This document shows, one piece after another, positions 28,916 to 38,064 of a stretch of DNA of 64,000 bases. How positions within the stretch are numbered: position 1 is the first letter of the stretch; each line of letters opens with the position of its first letter. The notes under the pieces are model-generated. The model was given only the letters and a program-made list of their open reading frames with translations, had not been told where the DNA came from and made no database searches. The position numbers and the translations under genes were made by a program. The DNA is from Dechloromonas sp. CZR5 (GTDB lineage Bacteria > Pseudomonadota > Gammaproteobacteria > Burkholderiales > Rhodocyclaceae): NCBI RefSeq assembly GCF_008711155.1, contig NZ_VUYQ01000002.1, positions 682,001-746,000 on the forward strand, given 5' to 3'.

Positions 28916-29707
28916 TCACAGATCAAAAATGTCGAGCAGCGCGGGGAGTCCTTCGCTGATGGCGACCGGTCCGGGGGTCAGGATGACGGCCGACTTGATC
29001 TCGTGCATCCGGCCGTCGCGAACCGCCGGGATGTTTTCCCAACCCGGGCGGGCAGCAACCCGTTCGGGGCGGAAATGCTTGCCGCACCACGAGCCGACGA
29101 TGATGTCCGGGGCTGCGGCGACCACCTGTTCCGATGTCGGCCGGCGATCCTTGGCCAGCGGGGAGCGGGCCTGTTCGGCAAAGACATCCTCGCCGCCGGC
29201 GATGTCGATCAGCTCGGAGGCCCAGCGGATACCGCTGATCAGCGGTTCATCCCATTCCTCGAAATAGACGCGCGGCTTGCGCCCTGTCCGTGCCAGGCGT
29301 TCGGCGGCGATGTGTCGGGTTTTCGCAATCTCGGCTTCCAGTTCGGCGACGATGGCCAGCGCCCTGGCCTCGGCGCCGACCAGACGGCCGACGGTTTCGA
29401 TCATGGCCAGAATGTCGTCAACGCTGCGCATGTTGAGGGCGTAGACCGGAATGCCGGCCTTGATCAGATCGCGCGAAATCTCGCTCTGCAGGTCCGAGAA
29501 GGTGAGCACCAGATCGGGCTGGGTAGCGAGGATCTTCTCGACGTCGCCGCTGGTGAAGGCGAAGACCTTGGGCTTTTCCTTGCGTGCTTGCGGCGGTCGG
29601 ACGGTGTAGCCGGAGATGCCGACGATGCGGTCCTGCTCGCCGAGGGCGTAGAGGACTTCGACCGTTTCGGTGGTCAGGCAGACGATGCGTTGGGGCAGGC
29701 GGGGCAT
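28916..29707 (-). CDS. BtuF-like cobalamin-binding protein lacking a signal peptide
   Basis: This 263-residue protein has the helical-backbone periplasmic-binding fold of the BtuF/FhuD class (RIVCLTTETVEVLYALGEQDRIVGIS, PDLVLTFSDLQSEI, YFEEWDEPLISGIRWASELIDIAGG). It starts directly with the fold (MPRLPQRIVCL) and shows no signal peptide or membrane segment, so as read it would remain cytoplasmic. It follows btuF by 3 nt and ends the bluB-cbiB-cobD-btuF unit, which supports a corrinoid-related role. An exported version would need a missed upstream start, but that sequence is inside btuF. Confidence 0.82.
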   Translation of the reverse strand: MPRLPQRIVCLTTETVEVLYALGEQDRIVGISGYTVRPPQARKEKPKVFAFTSGDVEKILATQPDLVLTFSDLQSEISRDLIKAGIPVYALNMRSVDDILAMIETVGRLVGAEARALAIVAELEAEIAKTRHIAAERLARTGRKPRVYFEEWDEPLISGIRWASELIDIAGGEDVFAEQARSPLAKDRRPTSEQVVAAAPDIIVGSWCGKHFRPERVAARPGWENIPAVRDGRMHEIKSAVILTPGPVAISEGLPALLDIFDL

Positions 29708-29710
29708 TTT

Positions 29711-30601
29711 TTACTTGGTGGGGCGATGGCTTCTTGCGACATCGAGATGCGCGCAAAGTTTCTCGGCGCCCTCGAGAATGCGTGGCGTGTGCCGCTGCAT
29801 GATGTCGGGGTTGATGTGGAACAGGTTGTTGCGTTTGACGGCGGTCATCTTGGTCCATTTGTCCCAGTCGTGCAGCCATTCCGGCTTGGAGTCGCCCATG
29901 CCGGTGGCGACGATGGCTTCCGGGTCGGCTTCGAGTACCGCCTCAATGCTGACGGTCGGCGCCATCTTGCCGAGATGGCCGAAGACGTTTTCCCCTCCGC
30001 ACAACTTGATGGCATCGCTGATGATCTGCTGGCCGCCGACGGTCATCAGCGGCGTTTTCCATATCTGGTAGAAAACGCGAACCTTGGGCTTGTTGGCATT
30101 GGCTTTGCGCAAACCATCCAGTCTTTGGCGAAAACTTTCGGCCGCCGGTTTGGCGACGCCCTCGGTGCCGGCCAGCTGGCCGAGGCGTTCGAGCTGGTCG
30201 GCGACGTTGTCCATCCTGTTCGGCTGCGACACATAGACGGTCAGGCCAAGCGCCTTCAGTTTATTGATCTGTGGCATGTTATTGCCGCTTTCCCAGGCCA
30301 GTACGAGATCGGGTTTCAGGGCGGCGACGGCTTCGAGATCGATGCGCGAATAGCCGCCGACGCGGGCTACTTTCTTGGCTTCCGGCGGATAGTCGCTGTA
30401 ATCGACGGTGCCCACCAACTTGTCCCCGGCGCCCGCCGCATAGAGGCTTTCGGCAATATGCGGGGCGAGGGCGACGATGCGCCTGGCGGGGGTCTTGAGA
30501 CGGATTTCCTGGCCGGTATCGTCCTTGAAGGCCAGGTCGGCGTGAGCCAGGCCAGCCAGGGCAAGGCCCGAGAGCAAGATCGCAAACCGGTTGGTTCTCA
30601 T
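29711..30601 (-). CDS. btuF: Periplasmic cobalamin-binding protein BtuF
   Basis: BtuF captures corrinoid in the periplasm for the BtuCD importer. The 296-residue precursor has a signal peptide ([21 protein letters not shown]) and the class III binding fold (RIVALAPHIAESLYAAGAGDKLVGTVDYSDYP, VGGYSRIDLEAV, LKPDLVLAW). The ATG overlaps the cobD stop (ATGA). A haemin-binding homologue is possible from sequence alone, but the cobalamin riboswitch upstream of the unit favours B12. No btuC or btuD lies in the window. Confidence 0.85.
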   Translation of the reverse strand: MRTNRFAILLSGLALAGLAHADLAFKDDTGQEIRLKTPARRIVALAPHIAESLYAAGAGDKLVGTVDYSDYPPEAKKVARVGGYSRIDLEAVAALKPDLVLAWESGNNMPQINKLKALGLTVYVSQPNRMDNVADQLERLGQLAGTEGVAKPAAESFRQRLDGLRKANANKPKVRVFYQIWKTPLMTVGGQQIISDAIKLCGGENVFGHLGKMAPTVSIEAVLEADPEAIVATGMGDSKPEWLHDWDKWTKMTAVKRNNLFHINPDIMQRHTPRILEGAEKLCAHLDVARSHRPTK

Positions 30602-31590
30602 GCGGGGTTCCATTCGTTCAGGGCATCGGAGAGCCGCTGCCATTCGGCGGCATTGCCGGGCAGGCCGAAGCGCAGCAGGGGATGCTGGTCGAAGCGGCGG
30701 GTCAGGATGGCGCGGCGGGCAAGGTGCTCGTGGAGTTCGCCGACGCGGGCCGAATTGAGGGTGGCGAACAATGACGTGGCCTTGACTTCGCCGAGCTGTG
30801 ACAGCAATCCCTGCAGGCGGGTAGCCTCTGCCTCCAGGCGGCTGCGGGTGGCGTTCTGCCATGCCGTATCGAGCAGCGCCAAGCGGGCTACCTCACGGGA
30901 TGGGCCGGGGATCGTCCAGGGCCCCATGGCCTCCTGCATGCGGTGCAGCAACTCGGGGGCGGCGAACACGAAGCCGACCCGCGCCCCGGCCAGGCCGAAG
31001 AACTTGCCGAGCGAGCGGAAGACGACGAGATTGGGCGCCTCGTCGGTGCCGGCCAGCGGGGTCAGGCTCAGTTCGGGCGTGGCATCGATGAACGCTTCGT
31101 CGACGATCAGCCAGCCGCCGCGTTTTTTCAGCTGCCGGGCGGCGTCGATCACCGCCTCGTACGGGTGACGGTCGGCGGTCGGGTTGTTCGGGTTGCACAA
31201 CAGGATGTAGGGCGTGATCGCCGCCAGCGCACGCGGCAGGGTGGCATTCTGCAGGAAGCGGATCTTGTGGCCGGCCTGCTGCCAGGCATGCGGATGCTCG
31301 GCATAGATGGGCGCGATGCAGGCCACCGCCGCCTTGGGGAGCAGGCTCGGGAGGCACTGGATGCCGGCCTGGGAGCCGGCGACCGGCAGCAGGTTGGAAT
31401 TGCCGTAATAGGCTGCCGCTGCCGACTCCAGGCCGTCGCCGGCTTCCGGCAGGCGTTGCCAGACCGATGTCGGCAACGCCGGGACCGGCCAGGCCTCCGG
31501 ATTGATGCCGGTGGACAGGTCCAGCCAGCGGTCGAGCGGGATATCGTAGTGCGCTGCGGCTGCGCGCAGGCGGCCACCGTGTTCAAGCAT
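30598..31590 (-). CDS. cobD: L-threonine-O-3-phosphate decarboxylase (CobD/CobC type)
   Basis: This PLP enzyme makes (R)-1-amino-2-propanol O-phosphate, the linker between corrin ring and nucleotide loop. The 330-residue aminotransferase-fold protein shows HGGRLRAAA at the N-terminus, [18 protein letters not shown] and the PLP-binding Lys in [15 protein letters not shown]. The ATG at 31590 is preferred; a TTG at 31602 adds four residues. It overlaps cbiB by 8 nt, matching their consecutive steps. Pseudomonas nomenclature calls it cobC, which must not be confused with the phosphatase cobC at 41.7 kb. Confidence 0.88.
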   Translation of the reverse strand: MLEHGGRLRAAAAHYDIPLDRWLDLSTGINPEAWPVPALPTSVWQRLPEAGDGLESAAAAYYGNSNLLPVAGSQAGIQCLPSLLPKAAVACIAPIYAEHPHAWQQAGHKIRFLQNATLPRALAAITPYILLCNPNNPTADRHPYEAVIDAARQLKKRGGWLIVDEAFIDATPELSLTPLAGTDEAPNLVVFRSLGKFFGLAGARVGFVFAAPELLHRMQEAMGPWTIPGPSREVARLALLDTAWQNATRSRLEAEATRLQGLLSQLGEVKATSLFATLNSARVGELHEHLARRAILTRRFDQHPLLRFGLPGNAAEWQRLSDALNEWNPA

Positions 31591-32494
31591 GCAGGAATCC
31601 AATCACGAAAAGGACGGCCAGCCAGAGCCACTGGCTGTGCCGGATCAGGGCGATCGCCCGGTCGAGGTCGGCTGCCACCGGCGCGGGGCCGCAGCCGAGC
31701 GGCGGACGGATTTCTTCCTGCCCGTGGTAGATCGCGGCGCCGCCGAGCCGAACGCCCAGACTGCCGGCTCCGGCCGACATCACCGGGCCGGCATTGGGGC
31801 TTTCCCAGTTGCCGGCCTGGGTGCGCCAGCATTGCACCGCCTGCCGCGTCTGCCCGAGCAGGGCATAGGTCAGCGCCGTCAGGCGGGCGGGCAACCAGTT
31901 CAGTGCGTCGTCGAGGCGGGCGGCCGGGCGGCCGAACAGGTTAAAGCGCTCGGTCCGGTAGCCCCACATGGCGTCCAGCGTATTGGCCAGACGGAAAAGC
32001 AGAGCGCCGGGGCCGCCGAGCAGGGCGAACCAGAACAGGGCGCCGAAAATGGCGTCGTTGCCATTCTCCAGTACCGATTCCATGCCGGCCTTGGCAACGC
32101 CGGATTCGTTGAGCTGCGCCGTGTCCCGCGACACCATCCAGCCGACGCGTTGGCGGGCCTCGTCGAGCCGCCCTTCGCGCAACGGCCGGGCGACGGCTTC
32201 GGCGTGTTCGGCCAGGCTGCGCGAACCGAGGGCGAAATAGAGCAGTGCGACATCGATGGCGAACGGGGCGAAGGGCCGCAAGGCGAACGCCAGGGCGACG
32301 AAGGGAAGCACGACCAGCGTCCAGGCCAGCAGGCCGGCCGGCAGGTTGCGCCGGTTGAGGAGCTTTTCGACGCGCCCGGCCAGGTTGCCGAAGCCGATCA
32401 GCGGATGAAAGCGGCGCGGCTCGCCGAGCAGACGGTCGAGTACTGCCGCTGCCAGCGCGGCGGCCGGCATGGCGAGCGCACCATCCGGCATCAT
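31583..32494 (-). CDS. cbiB: Adenosylcobinamide-phosphate synthase CbiB
   Basis: CbiB joins aminopropanol phosphate to adenosylcobyric acid at the inner membrane. The 303-residue protein has several membrane segments and family motifs ([63 protein letters not shown] split across the centre, [19 protein letters not shown]). It begins with ATGATG; the first ATG overlaps the bluB stop as ATGA. Confidence 0.93.
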   Translation of the reverse strand: MMPDGALAMPAAALAAAVLDRLLGEPRRFHPLIGFGNLAGRVEKLLNRRNLPAGLLAWTLVVLPFVALAFALRPFAPFAIDVALLYFALGSRSLAEHAEAVARPLREGRLDEARQRVGWMVSRDTAQLNESGVAKAGMESVLENGNDAIFGALFWFALLGGPGALLFRLANTLDAMWGYRTERFNLFGRPAARLDDALNWLPARLTALTYALLGQTRQAVQCWRTQAGNWESPNAGPVMSAGAGSLGVRLGGAAIYHGQEEIRPPLGCGPAPVAADLDRAIALIRHSQWLWLAVLFVIGFLHA

Positions 32495-33237
32495 TTCGGG
32501 AAAATGCCCCGTTGCTGGATATCGTCCTGCATGGTTTCGAGCGTGCTGGTCAGGGATTCGCGGCGGCTGGCGTCGGCCTGGCCCCACTGATCGTAATAGA
32601 GCAGGTCGGCGATGGGCAGGCGGGGCAGCCAGCCGGCCTTTTCCAGTTCCGGCTTGTCGTGGAAATGGCTGACGTAGCCGATGCACAGGTAGGCGATGGG
32701 TACGATGTCGGCCGGTATGCCCAGCGCCACTTGCAGTTCCGGCTGGTTGAAGATGCTCACCCAGCCGACGCCGAGGCCTTCGGCGCGGGCCGCCAGCCAC
32801 AGGTTCTGCACGGCGCACACACTGCTGTACAGGTCCATCGTCTTGATATGGGTGCGGCCGACGACGACCGGGCCGGTGCGCTCGCGATCACAGGTGATGC
32901 ACAGGTTGACCGGCGCCTCGACGATGCCTTCCAGTTTGAGCTTGCTGTAGGTTTCGCGCTTGCCTTCCGGGAACATCATGGTCGCTTCGGCATGGGCCTT
33001 GGCGAAGACGTCGCGCACCCGCTGCTTGACCTCGGGCGAACGGACGAGCAGGAAGTTCCACGGCTGCATGAAGCCGACCGAGGGCGCGTGGTGCGCGGCC
33101 AGCATGACGCGGGCGAGCACTTCGTCCGGCACCGGGTCGGGCAGGAACTGGCCGCGTACGTCGCGGCGGTTGAAGATGGTGCGATAGACGGCGGCGCGCT
33201 CGGCCTCCGAAAAGGCATGATCGATCGGATTTTCCAT
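32491..33237 (-). CDS. bluB: 5,6-dimethylbenzimidazole synthase BluB
   Basis: BluB fragments reduced flavin mononucleotide with oxygen to make the lower ligand of cobalamin. The 248-residue nitroreductase-fold protein shows [29 protein letters not shown] and [14 protein letters not shown], characteristic of BluB. It is first behind a cobalamin riboswitch. Its presence means the strain makes DMB by the aerobic route; the bza genes of the anaerobic route are not seen here. Confidence 0.95.
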   Translation of the reverse strand: MENPIDHAFSEAERAAVYRTIFNRRDVRGQFLPDPVPDEVLARVMLAAHHAPSVGFMQPWNFLLVRSPEVKQRVRDVFAKAHAEATMMFPEGKRETYSKLKLEGIVEAPVNLCITCDRERTGPVVVGRTHIKTMDLYSSVCAVQNLWLAARAEGLGVGWVSIFNQPELQVALGIPADIVPIAYLCIGYVSHFHDKPELEKAGWLPRLPIADLLYYDQWGQADASRRESLTSTLETMQDDIQQRGIFPK

Positions 33238-33288
33238 GAATTCCCCTTGTGGAAAAACGATGGCTGCCTGTCCATGCAGCCCGGTTTC

Positions 33289-33452
33289 GTCTCCCGGCCG
33301 GTCTTCTGACTTGGATTCACCCGTTGCCGCGCCTTCCCGGTAAAAACCAGTGGCCGCCTGCGGCGAACGTCCTCCTTACAGCGTTGGGCACGTGGCGGAA
33401 TCGCACCGCCTTCCCGATTCTCCGCCTGCATGAACAAGCGGCACCGAGAGAC
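33289..33452 (-). promoter_or_regulatory. Cobalamin riboswitch controlling bluB-cbiB-cobD-btuF
   Basis: On the minus strand the leader shows the full cobalamin-element order: an outer P1 stem (GTCTCTCGG with CCGGGAGAC, one G-U pair), a GGTGCGATTCCGCC hairpin, the core CTGTAAGGAGGACG, GCCACTG, GGGAAGGCG, and the B12 box AAGTCAGAAGACCGGCC. It ends 51 nt before the bluB ATG. Adenosylcobalamin binding should lower expression of the leftward cobalamin unit. Confidence 0.95.
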
Positions 33453-33502
33453 CTGAAGTGCGAAGGATAACAGGTGGAGGCGGGGTAGCGCGACGGGCAG
33501 TC

Positions 33503-34363
33503 TTACGACAGCTCGAGGGCGAGGAAGGCGGTGCCGGGAACGGGGTTGTCGCTGACCGGCGGTGCCGGCACGAAACCGAGCGTTTCATACAACTGCCGTG
33601 CGGCGGCGAATTCGGGCAGCACGTCGAGACACATCGTCGAGTAAGCCGCCTGCCGGGCTTCCCGGATCATCCGTTCGACCAGCATCCGGCCGATGTGCCG
33701 ACCACGGGCGGAAGGGCGGACATAGACCCGCTTCAACTCGCAGCGCAGGCCATCCACCCGGCGCAGCGCGGCACAACCGACGACTGCGCCATCGAGCCAG
33801 GCGAGGAGGATGCGGCCATCCGGTTCGGCGTATTTTCCGGGCAAATCCGCGAATTCCGCTTCGTAGTTCTGGTAAGCCAGGCTGACCGTCGGGCTGGCGA
33901 CATATTCCCGAAAAATGGCGATTACCGCCTCGAGGTCGGCCGGTATGCCGGCCGGGCGGATCGAAAAGCCCTGCTGCAGCAAGTTCAGTGCGGCCAGCGC
34001 CTGCGCGCCGCGCTCGACCGGAACGAAGAGATGATCATGGAAGGCGCCGGCGATCACGTTGCAGCTGATGTCAGCCTCCCCCAGCGCACCGGCGAAGGCT
34101 GCGGTCAGGCCGACCGCGTGGAGATCCGAATGAACCCTCAGGGTGATCCATGCCGCGCGAAACAGCACGGCCAGCCCGGCTGCGATAGCCTGGTCTTCAG
34201 GCAGGACCAGCGTGATTCCTTCGCTTTCGGCAATCGTCGCCACGGGCTTGAGCCCGGCGGTGTCGCTGCCGTGCGGAACGACGCAGTAGGCATAGGTGCC
34301 GGCATGAAGCACGGGTTCCATCGAATGGATCAAGGTGGCAAGGTTCGAGATGCGCGTTGTCAT
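33503..34363 (-). CDS. ACT domain-GNAT acetyltransferase fusion
   Basis: This 286-residue protein joins two domains. Residues about 1-130 resemble the tandem-ACT type that recognises amino acids (YAYCVVP, EGITLVLPEDQA, WITLRVHSDLHAVGLTAAFAGALGEADI split by short loops, HDHLFVPVERGAQAL). Residues about 134-286 are a GNAT N-acetyltransferase with the acetyl-CoA-binding motif VYVRPSARGRHIG and a C-terminal LYETLGF. An amino-acid-gated acetyltransferase is a reasonable inference; the substrate is unknown. It is read toward the bluB riboswitch with a 50-nt gap and no visible terminator. Confidence 0.85.
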   Translation of the reverse strand: MTTRISNLATLIHSMEPVLHAGTYAYCVVPHGSDTAGLKPVATIAESEGITLVLPEDQAIAAGLAVLFRAAWITLRVHSDLHAVGLTAAFAGALGEADISCNVIAGAFHDHLFVPVERGAQALAALNLLQQGFSIRPAGIPADLEAVIAIFREYVASPTVSLAYQNYEAEFADLPGKYAEPDGRILLAWLDGAVVGCAALRRVDGLRCELKRVYVRPSARGRHIGRMLVERMIREARQAAYSTMCLDVLPEFAAARQLYETLGFVPAPPVSDNPVPGTAFLALELS

Positions 34364-34522
34364 GATGCTCGGTTTGTGGATGGGGCGGCCTGAGCGGGGC
34401 GGTGCGCCGCCAGCGATCCGGGAATTCTATCGCCATGCTGCGGTACCCGTGCTTTATCGCGCATCGCCGGTCCAGCCCGCTTCATTTCCGCGATAATCCA
34501 TGTTTTGTCTCTTCGCCTCGCC

Positions 34523-35986
34523 ATGCTCCGTTCTGCCCTGATGGTCCAGGGGACCACCTCCGATGCCGGCAAGTCCACGCTGGTTGCCGCCCTGTGTCGC
34601 ATTCTCCAGCGCCGTGGCGTGCGTGTGGCGCCGTTCAAGCCGCAGAACATGGCGCTCAATTCGGCGGTGACCGTCGATGGCGGCGAGATCGGGCGGGCGC
34701 AGGCATTGCAGGCGCTGGCCTGCGGCCTGGCGCCGCATACCGATTTCAACCCGGTGCTGCTCAAGCCCACTACCGACAAGAAGGCGCAGGTGGTCATTCA
34801 CGGCAAGGTGGCCGCCGATCTCAATGCGCGCGACTATCAGGAATACAAGCCACGGGCGATGCAGGCGGTACTCGAATCCTGGGGGCGGCTGACGGCCGCC
34901 TATGACTGCGTGCTGGTCGAGGGCGCCGGTTCGCCGGCCGAGATCAACCTGCGGGCCCGCGACATCGCCAACATGGGCTTTGCCGAGGCGGTTGATTGCC
35001 CGGTCATCATCGTCGCCGACATCGACCGGGGCGGCGTCTTCGCGCACCTGGTCGGCACGCTCGAACTGCTGTCGCCGTCCGAGCAGAACCGGGTGGTCGG
35101 TTTCGTCATCAATCGTTTTCGCGGCGATATCAGCCTGCTCGAATCTGGCCTGAGCTGGCTGGAGGAGCGTACCGGCAAGCCGGTGCTCGGCGTGCTGCCC
35201 TACCTGCACGGGCTGATGCTCGACGCCGAGGATGCCATCGCCACGGCGGCCATCGGCGACAAGCGCGAGGCGAAACTGAAGGTCGTTGCGCCGGCTTATC
35301 CGCGCACCTCGAACCACAACGATCTCGACCCGCTGCGCCTGCACCCGGAAGTCGATTTCCGCTGGATTGGGCCGGGCGAGACACCGCCGGCGGCCGACCT
35401 GATCGTGCTGCCCGGCTCCAAGGCGGTGCGCGCCGATCTCGACTGGTTGCGCGGGCAGGGCTGGGACGGTGCGATCCGCAAGCATCTGCGCTACGGCGGC
35501 AAGGTCATCGGCCTGTGCGGTGGCTACCAGATGCTCGGCCGGATGATCCACGACCCGCTCGGCCTGGAGGGGCAGGCTGGCAGCACGCCGGGCCTCGGCG
35601 TGCTTGATGTTGAAACCTGGCTGGAAAGCGAGAAGCAGCTGCGCAATGTGAGCGGTCGCCTGGCCTTGCCCGGGAATCCGGCAATGACCGGCTACGAAAT
35701 CCATCTTGGCGTGACGCGCGGCGCGGGATTGTCCGCAGCGGCGGTTGAACTGGCCGACGGCCGGCAGGACGGCGCCATTTCCGGTGACGGTCAGGTGCTC
35801 GGCACCTACTGCCATGGTGTCTTCGACCATCCGCAAGCGCTGACGGCGCTGCTTGCCTGGGCCGGGATGACCGAAACCCGGTCGGTCGATTTTGCGGCCC
35901 GGCGCGAGGCCGATCTGGATCGGCTGGCCGATTCGGTCGAAGCGGCGCTGGATTGGCCGAAGCTGGCGGCCTTTCTGCCGCGTTGA
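34523..35986 (+). CDS. cobQ: Cobyric acid synthase (adenosylcobyric acid amidotransferase)
   Basis: CobQ/CbiP amidates four side chains of the corrin ring with glutamine and ATP. The 487-residue protein has an N-terminal dethiobiotin-synthetase-like ATPase ([30 protein letters not shown]) and a C-terminal glutaminase-like domain with the Cys in [10 protein letters not shown] and the His in YCHGVFDHP. The ATG at 34523 is preferred to a TTG 18 nt upstream. No riboswitch is visible ahead of it. Confidence 0.95.
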   Translation: MLRSALMVQGTTSDAGKSTLVAALCRILQRRGVRVAPFKPQNMALNSAVTVDGGEIGRAQALQALACGLAPHTDFNPVLLKPTTDKKAQVVIHGKVAADLNARDYQEYKPRAMQAVLESWGRLTAAYDCVLVEGAGSPAEINLRARDIANMGFAEAVDCPVIIVADIDRGGVFAHLVGTLELLSPSEQNRVVGFVINRFRGDISLLESGLSWLEERTGKPVLGVLPYLHGLMLDAEDAIATAAIGDKREAKLKVVAPAYPRTSNHNDLDPLRLHPEVDFRWIGPGETPPAADLIVLPGSKAVRADLDWLRGQGWDGAIRKHLRYGGKVIGLCGGYQMLGRMIHDPLGLEGQAGSTPGLGVLDVETWLESEKQLRNVSGRLALPGNPAMTGYEIHLGVTRGAGLSAAAVELADGRQDGAISGDGQVLGTYCHGVFDHPQALTALLAWAGMTETRSVDFAARREADLDRLADSVEAALDWPKLAAFLPR

Positions 35987-35999
35987 GCCATGCTGCCGT

Positions 36000-37349
36000 T
36001 CAGGCGGCGGGCGTATCGTGCTTGATGCGCTTGAGCGCAACCTGCTTCTGGATATTGCGGAAGTCCATCTCGCGGCCGTGCAGGGCGTACAGCTTGCGCG
36101 TGGTGCCGAAGGTTTTCTTGGCGTCGTCGGCTTCCATCAGGGTTTCGGCCTGATGGTCGGCCAGCTCGTGGTCGCTTAGCGTCAGTGCGGCGCGCAGGAT
36201 GTCCAGGCGCGAGGTCGATTCGAGTGTCGCCGACATCAGCGCCGGGCGCAGGCCGGCAAAACGCGGCTTGCCGCGTCCCGGCGAGCTGATTGCCAGCAGC
36301 GCGGCGTAGCTGGCCTGCAGATCGAGTGTCAGGTTCTGCAGGTCCGACTCTTTCAGGCCGACCAGCGTTTTTTCCGCCGATATCAGGTCGTTGGCGTTGA
36401 CCTGGCTGCGCGCCAGGGACAGCCGGTCTTCCGGCTGCACGGCGCCGGGCATGGTGTCGTTGGCGATCACGTCGGCCATCGCGGCGCGCGCCGTTTCGTC
36501 GTCGCCGTTCAGCGTGGCGGCTTCGGCGAGCAGGCGCTTGCGCAGGTAGTTGCGCGGGGTTTTCTTGGCCACCTCGTCGAGTACGCGCTGCGCTTCTTCC
36601 GCTTCGCCCTGCGCCATGCAGATGTTGGCCTTGAGATCGGCGGCGTCGAAGAAGGTCGGCGTGCTGCTGACCACACGCTCGATCTCCTCGCGCGCCTCGC
36701 TGAGCCGTTCCTGCTTGTGCAGGCTGCGTGCCACGCCGGCACGGGCCCAGGGAAATTCGTAGTTGTTGAGGATCGTGCGATAGGTTTCTTCGGCGGTCTT
36801 GGCGTCGCCACTCGCCATTTCCGTTTCCGCCTGCTGGCGGAGTATCTCGAAACGATAGGGACGGCCGGCTTCACTGTCGCGCTTCTTGGCGAGCAGGGCC
36901 AGCGCCTCGGCGTACTCCTGCTTTCGCTTCGCCTGGTAGTAGTCCTTGAAGAACTCCTTTTTGGCGACGATGCGGTCCAGGCGCAAGAGCAGTTTGTCGG
37001 GCGAGAAAGGCTTGATGATGTAGTCGTCCGGTACCAGTTCGACGGCCGAAACGACCTGTTCGTAGGATTGCTCGCCGGTCACCATCATGAAGATGTTTTC
37101 GTCGGCGAGCAGGTTGAAGCGACGCAGTTCTTCCAGCAATTGCTGGCCGGAGCGGCCTTCGCCCAGCATGTAGTCGCACAGGATGACGTCCGGCGCATTG
37201 TTGCGGATGCGGTAGAGCGCGTCCTGATAGTTGGCGGCGAACTCGACAGAAAAGACACCGATGCTCTGAGCGACCGTGCGCAGCGCATCGCGGGCCGTCG
37301 GCATGTCGTCGACGACCAGGAAGCGTTTCTTGGCGTACATGCTGTTCAT
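36000..37349 (-). CDS. Response regulator with TPR output domain
   Basis: This 449-residue protein has a receiver domain (1-125; D14/D15, phospho-acceptor D59 in VILCDYMLGEG, K113 in YIIKPFS). About 300 residues of helical TPR-type repeats follow (for example AEETYRTILNNYEFPWARAGVARSL and AQRVLDEVAKKTP). There is no DNA-binding or enzymatic domain, so output is probably a protein-protein interaction controlled by phosphorylation. The ATG at 37349 overlaps the upstream kinase stop (ATGA); ATG 37340 is an alternative. Confidence 0.86.
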   Translation of the reverse strand: MNSMYAKKRFLVVDDMPTARDALRTVAQSIGVFSVEFAANYQDALYRIRNNAPDVILCDYMLGEGRSGQQLLEELRRFNLLADENIFMMVTGEQSYEQVVSAVELVPDDYIIKPFSPDKLLLRLDRIVAKKEFFKDYYQAKRKQEYAEALALLAKKRDSEAGRPYRFEILRQQAETEMASGDAKTAEETYRTILNNYEFPWARAGVARSLHKQERLSEAREEIERVVSSTPTFFDAADLKANICMAQGEAEEAQRVLDEVAKKTPRNYLRKRLLAEAATLNGDDETARAAMADVIANDTMPGAVQPEDRLSLARSQVNANDLISAEKTLVGLKESDLQNLTLDLQASYAALLAISSPGRGKPRFAGLRPALMSATLESTSRLDILRAALTLSDHELADHQAETLMEADDAKKTFGTTRKLYALHGREMDFRNIQKQVALKRIKHDTPAA

Positions 37350-37954
37350 GGCAGCCACAGGGCAAAGCGGGCGCCACCGAGCGGACCGCCGTTGTCGAGA
37401 TGCAGGTGGCCATGCTTTCCGTGGCGAGTGTGCAGCGCAGCCAGCGTTTCGGCCAGCTTGAGGCCGGTACCGCCGGCCGGCGGCAGTTCCGCATAGCCGG
37501 GGCCGTCGTCTTCAACGCGCAGCAGCAACCCGCCATCGTCCGTTGAAGCACTGAGGCGGACGCAGGTCTTGGCAAACCGCCCGGCATTCTGGACGGCATT
37601 GTTGAGAATGTCGGTCAGCAGGTCACGGTCGAGCGGCCATTCGTCGAATGCCTGGCAGTCAACTTCCAGGCCGATCTGCGCGGTCGCGAGGTGATGACGC
37701 TGGGCCAGGGCGACCTCGTCGCAAAGATCGCAGACCACGGTCGGAACGATGGCCAATGCCTGGTCGTGGCGCCCGAGTCGATAGGCGATCAGCGTGCGGG
37801 ACAGGCGCTGGGCAGCAGCTTCGATGGCATAGCGTGCTTCGCCGAGGTCGATGCCGTATCGGGTTTCCGCTTCGATCAGGGTCGATTCGGCCTGGAACAG
37901 CTGGTTTTTTGCGTCGTGAATGCCTGACGCCAGGATGTCGAGCAGCTTCTGCAT
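37346..37954 (-). CDS. Minimal cytoplasmic histidine kinase partner of the REC-TPR protein
   Basis: This 202-residue protein has no sensor or membrane region. A short helical N-terminus carries a probable phospho-acceptor His13 in GIHDAKNQLFQAE, an H-box close to the HD-x-K/R-N type. The C-terminal ATPase domain has an N-box (DILNNAVQNAG), G1 (DDGPGY) and G2 (GGTGLKLAE). It overlaps the REC-TPR gene by 4 nt, so the two are an operon. Input probably comes from another protein. The pair lies between cobQ and cobU but shares no recognised link with cobalamin. Confidence 0.84.
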   Translation of the reverse strand: MQKLLDILASGIHDAKNQLFQAESTLIEAETRYGIDLGEARYAIEAAAQRLSRTLIAYRLGRHDQALAIVPTVVCDLCDEVALAQRHHLATAQIGLEVDCQAFDEWPLDRDLLTDILNNAVQNAGRFAKTCVRLSASTDDGGLLLRVEDDGPGYAELPPAGGTGLKLAETLAALHTRHGKHGHLHLDNGGPLGGARFALWLP

Positions 37955-38004
37955 GTCGTTATATCGCCGGTGGCGCTAGTCCCTTTGCGCGCAAGCATAC
38001 GCCG

Positions 38005-38033
38005 GCCGGCAGGGGATGGGAACCGCTGCCGGC
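38005..38033. terminator. Stem-loop downstream of cobU
   Basis: GCCGGCAG and CTGCCGGC pair around a 13-nt loop in the 110-nt gap after the cobU stop codon. No T-tract follows, so a terminator role is uncertain. Confidence 0.3.
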
Positions 38034-38064
38034 AGTCGGCTGACCGGCGGTGCGGAAGGCAGTA

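Noticed and set aside
28523-31168. An 881-codon open frame on the plus strand across the btuF/cobD region
   Set aside because: It is antisense to four well-supported genes (small exported protein, two BtuF-like, cobD), shows no domain and reflects high GC third-position bias.
34505-34523. TTG start for cobQ
   Set aside because: ATG at 34523 begins right before the conserved [16 protein letters not shown] region and needs no extension.
37952-37965. TATAAC just before the small kinase ATG as its -10
   Set aside because: It ends 3 nt before the start codon, so transcription would begin inside the gene.
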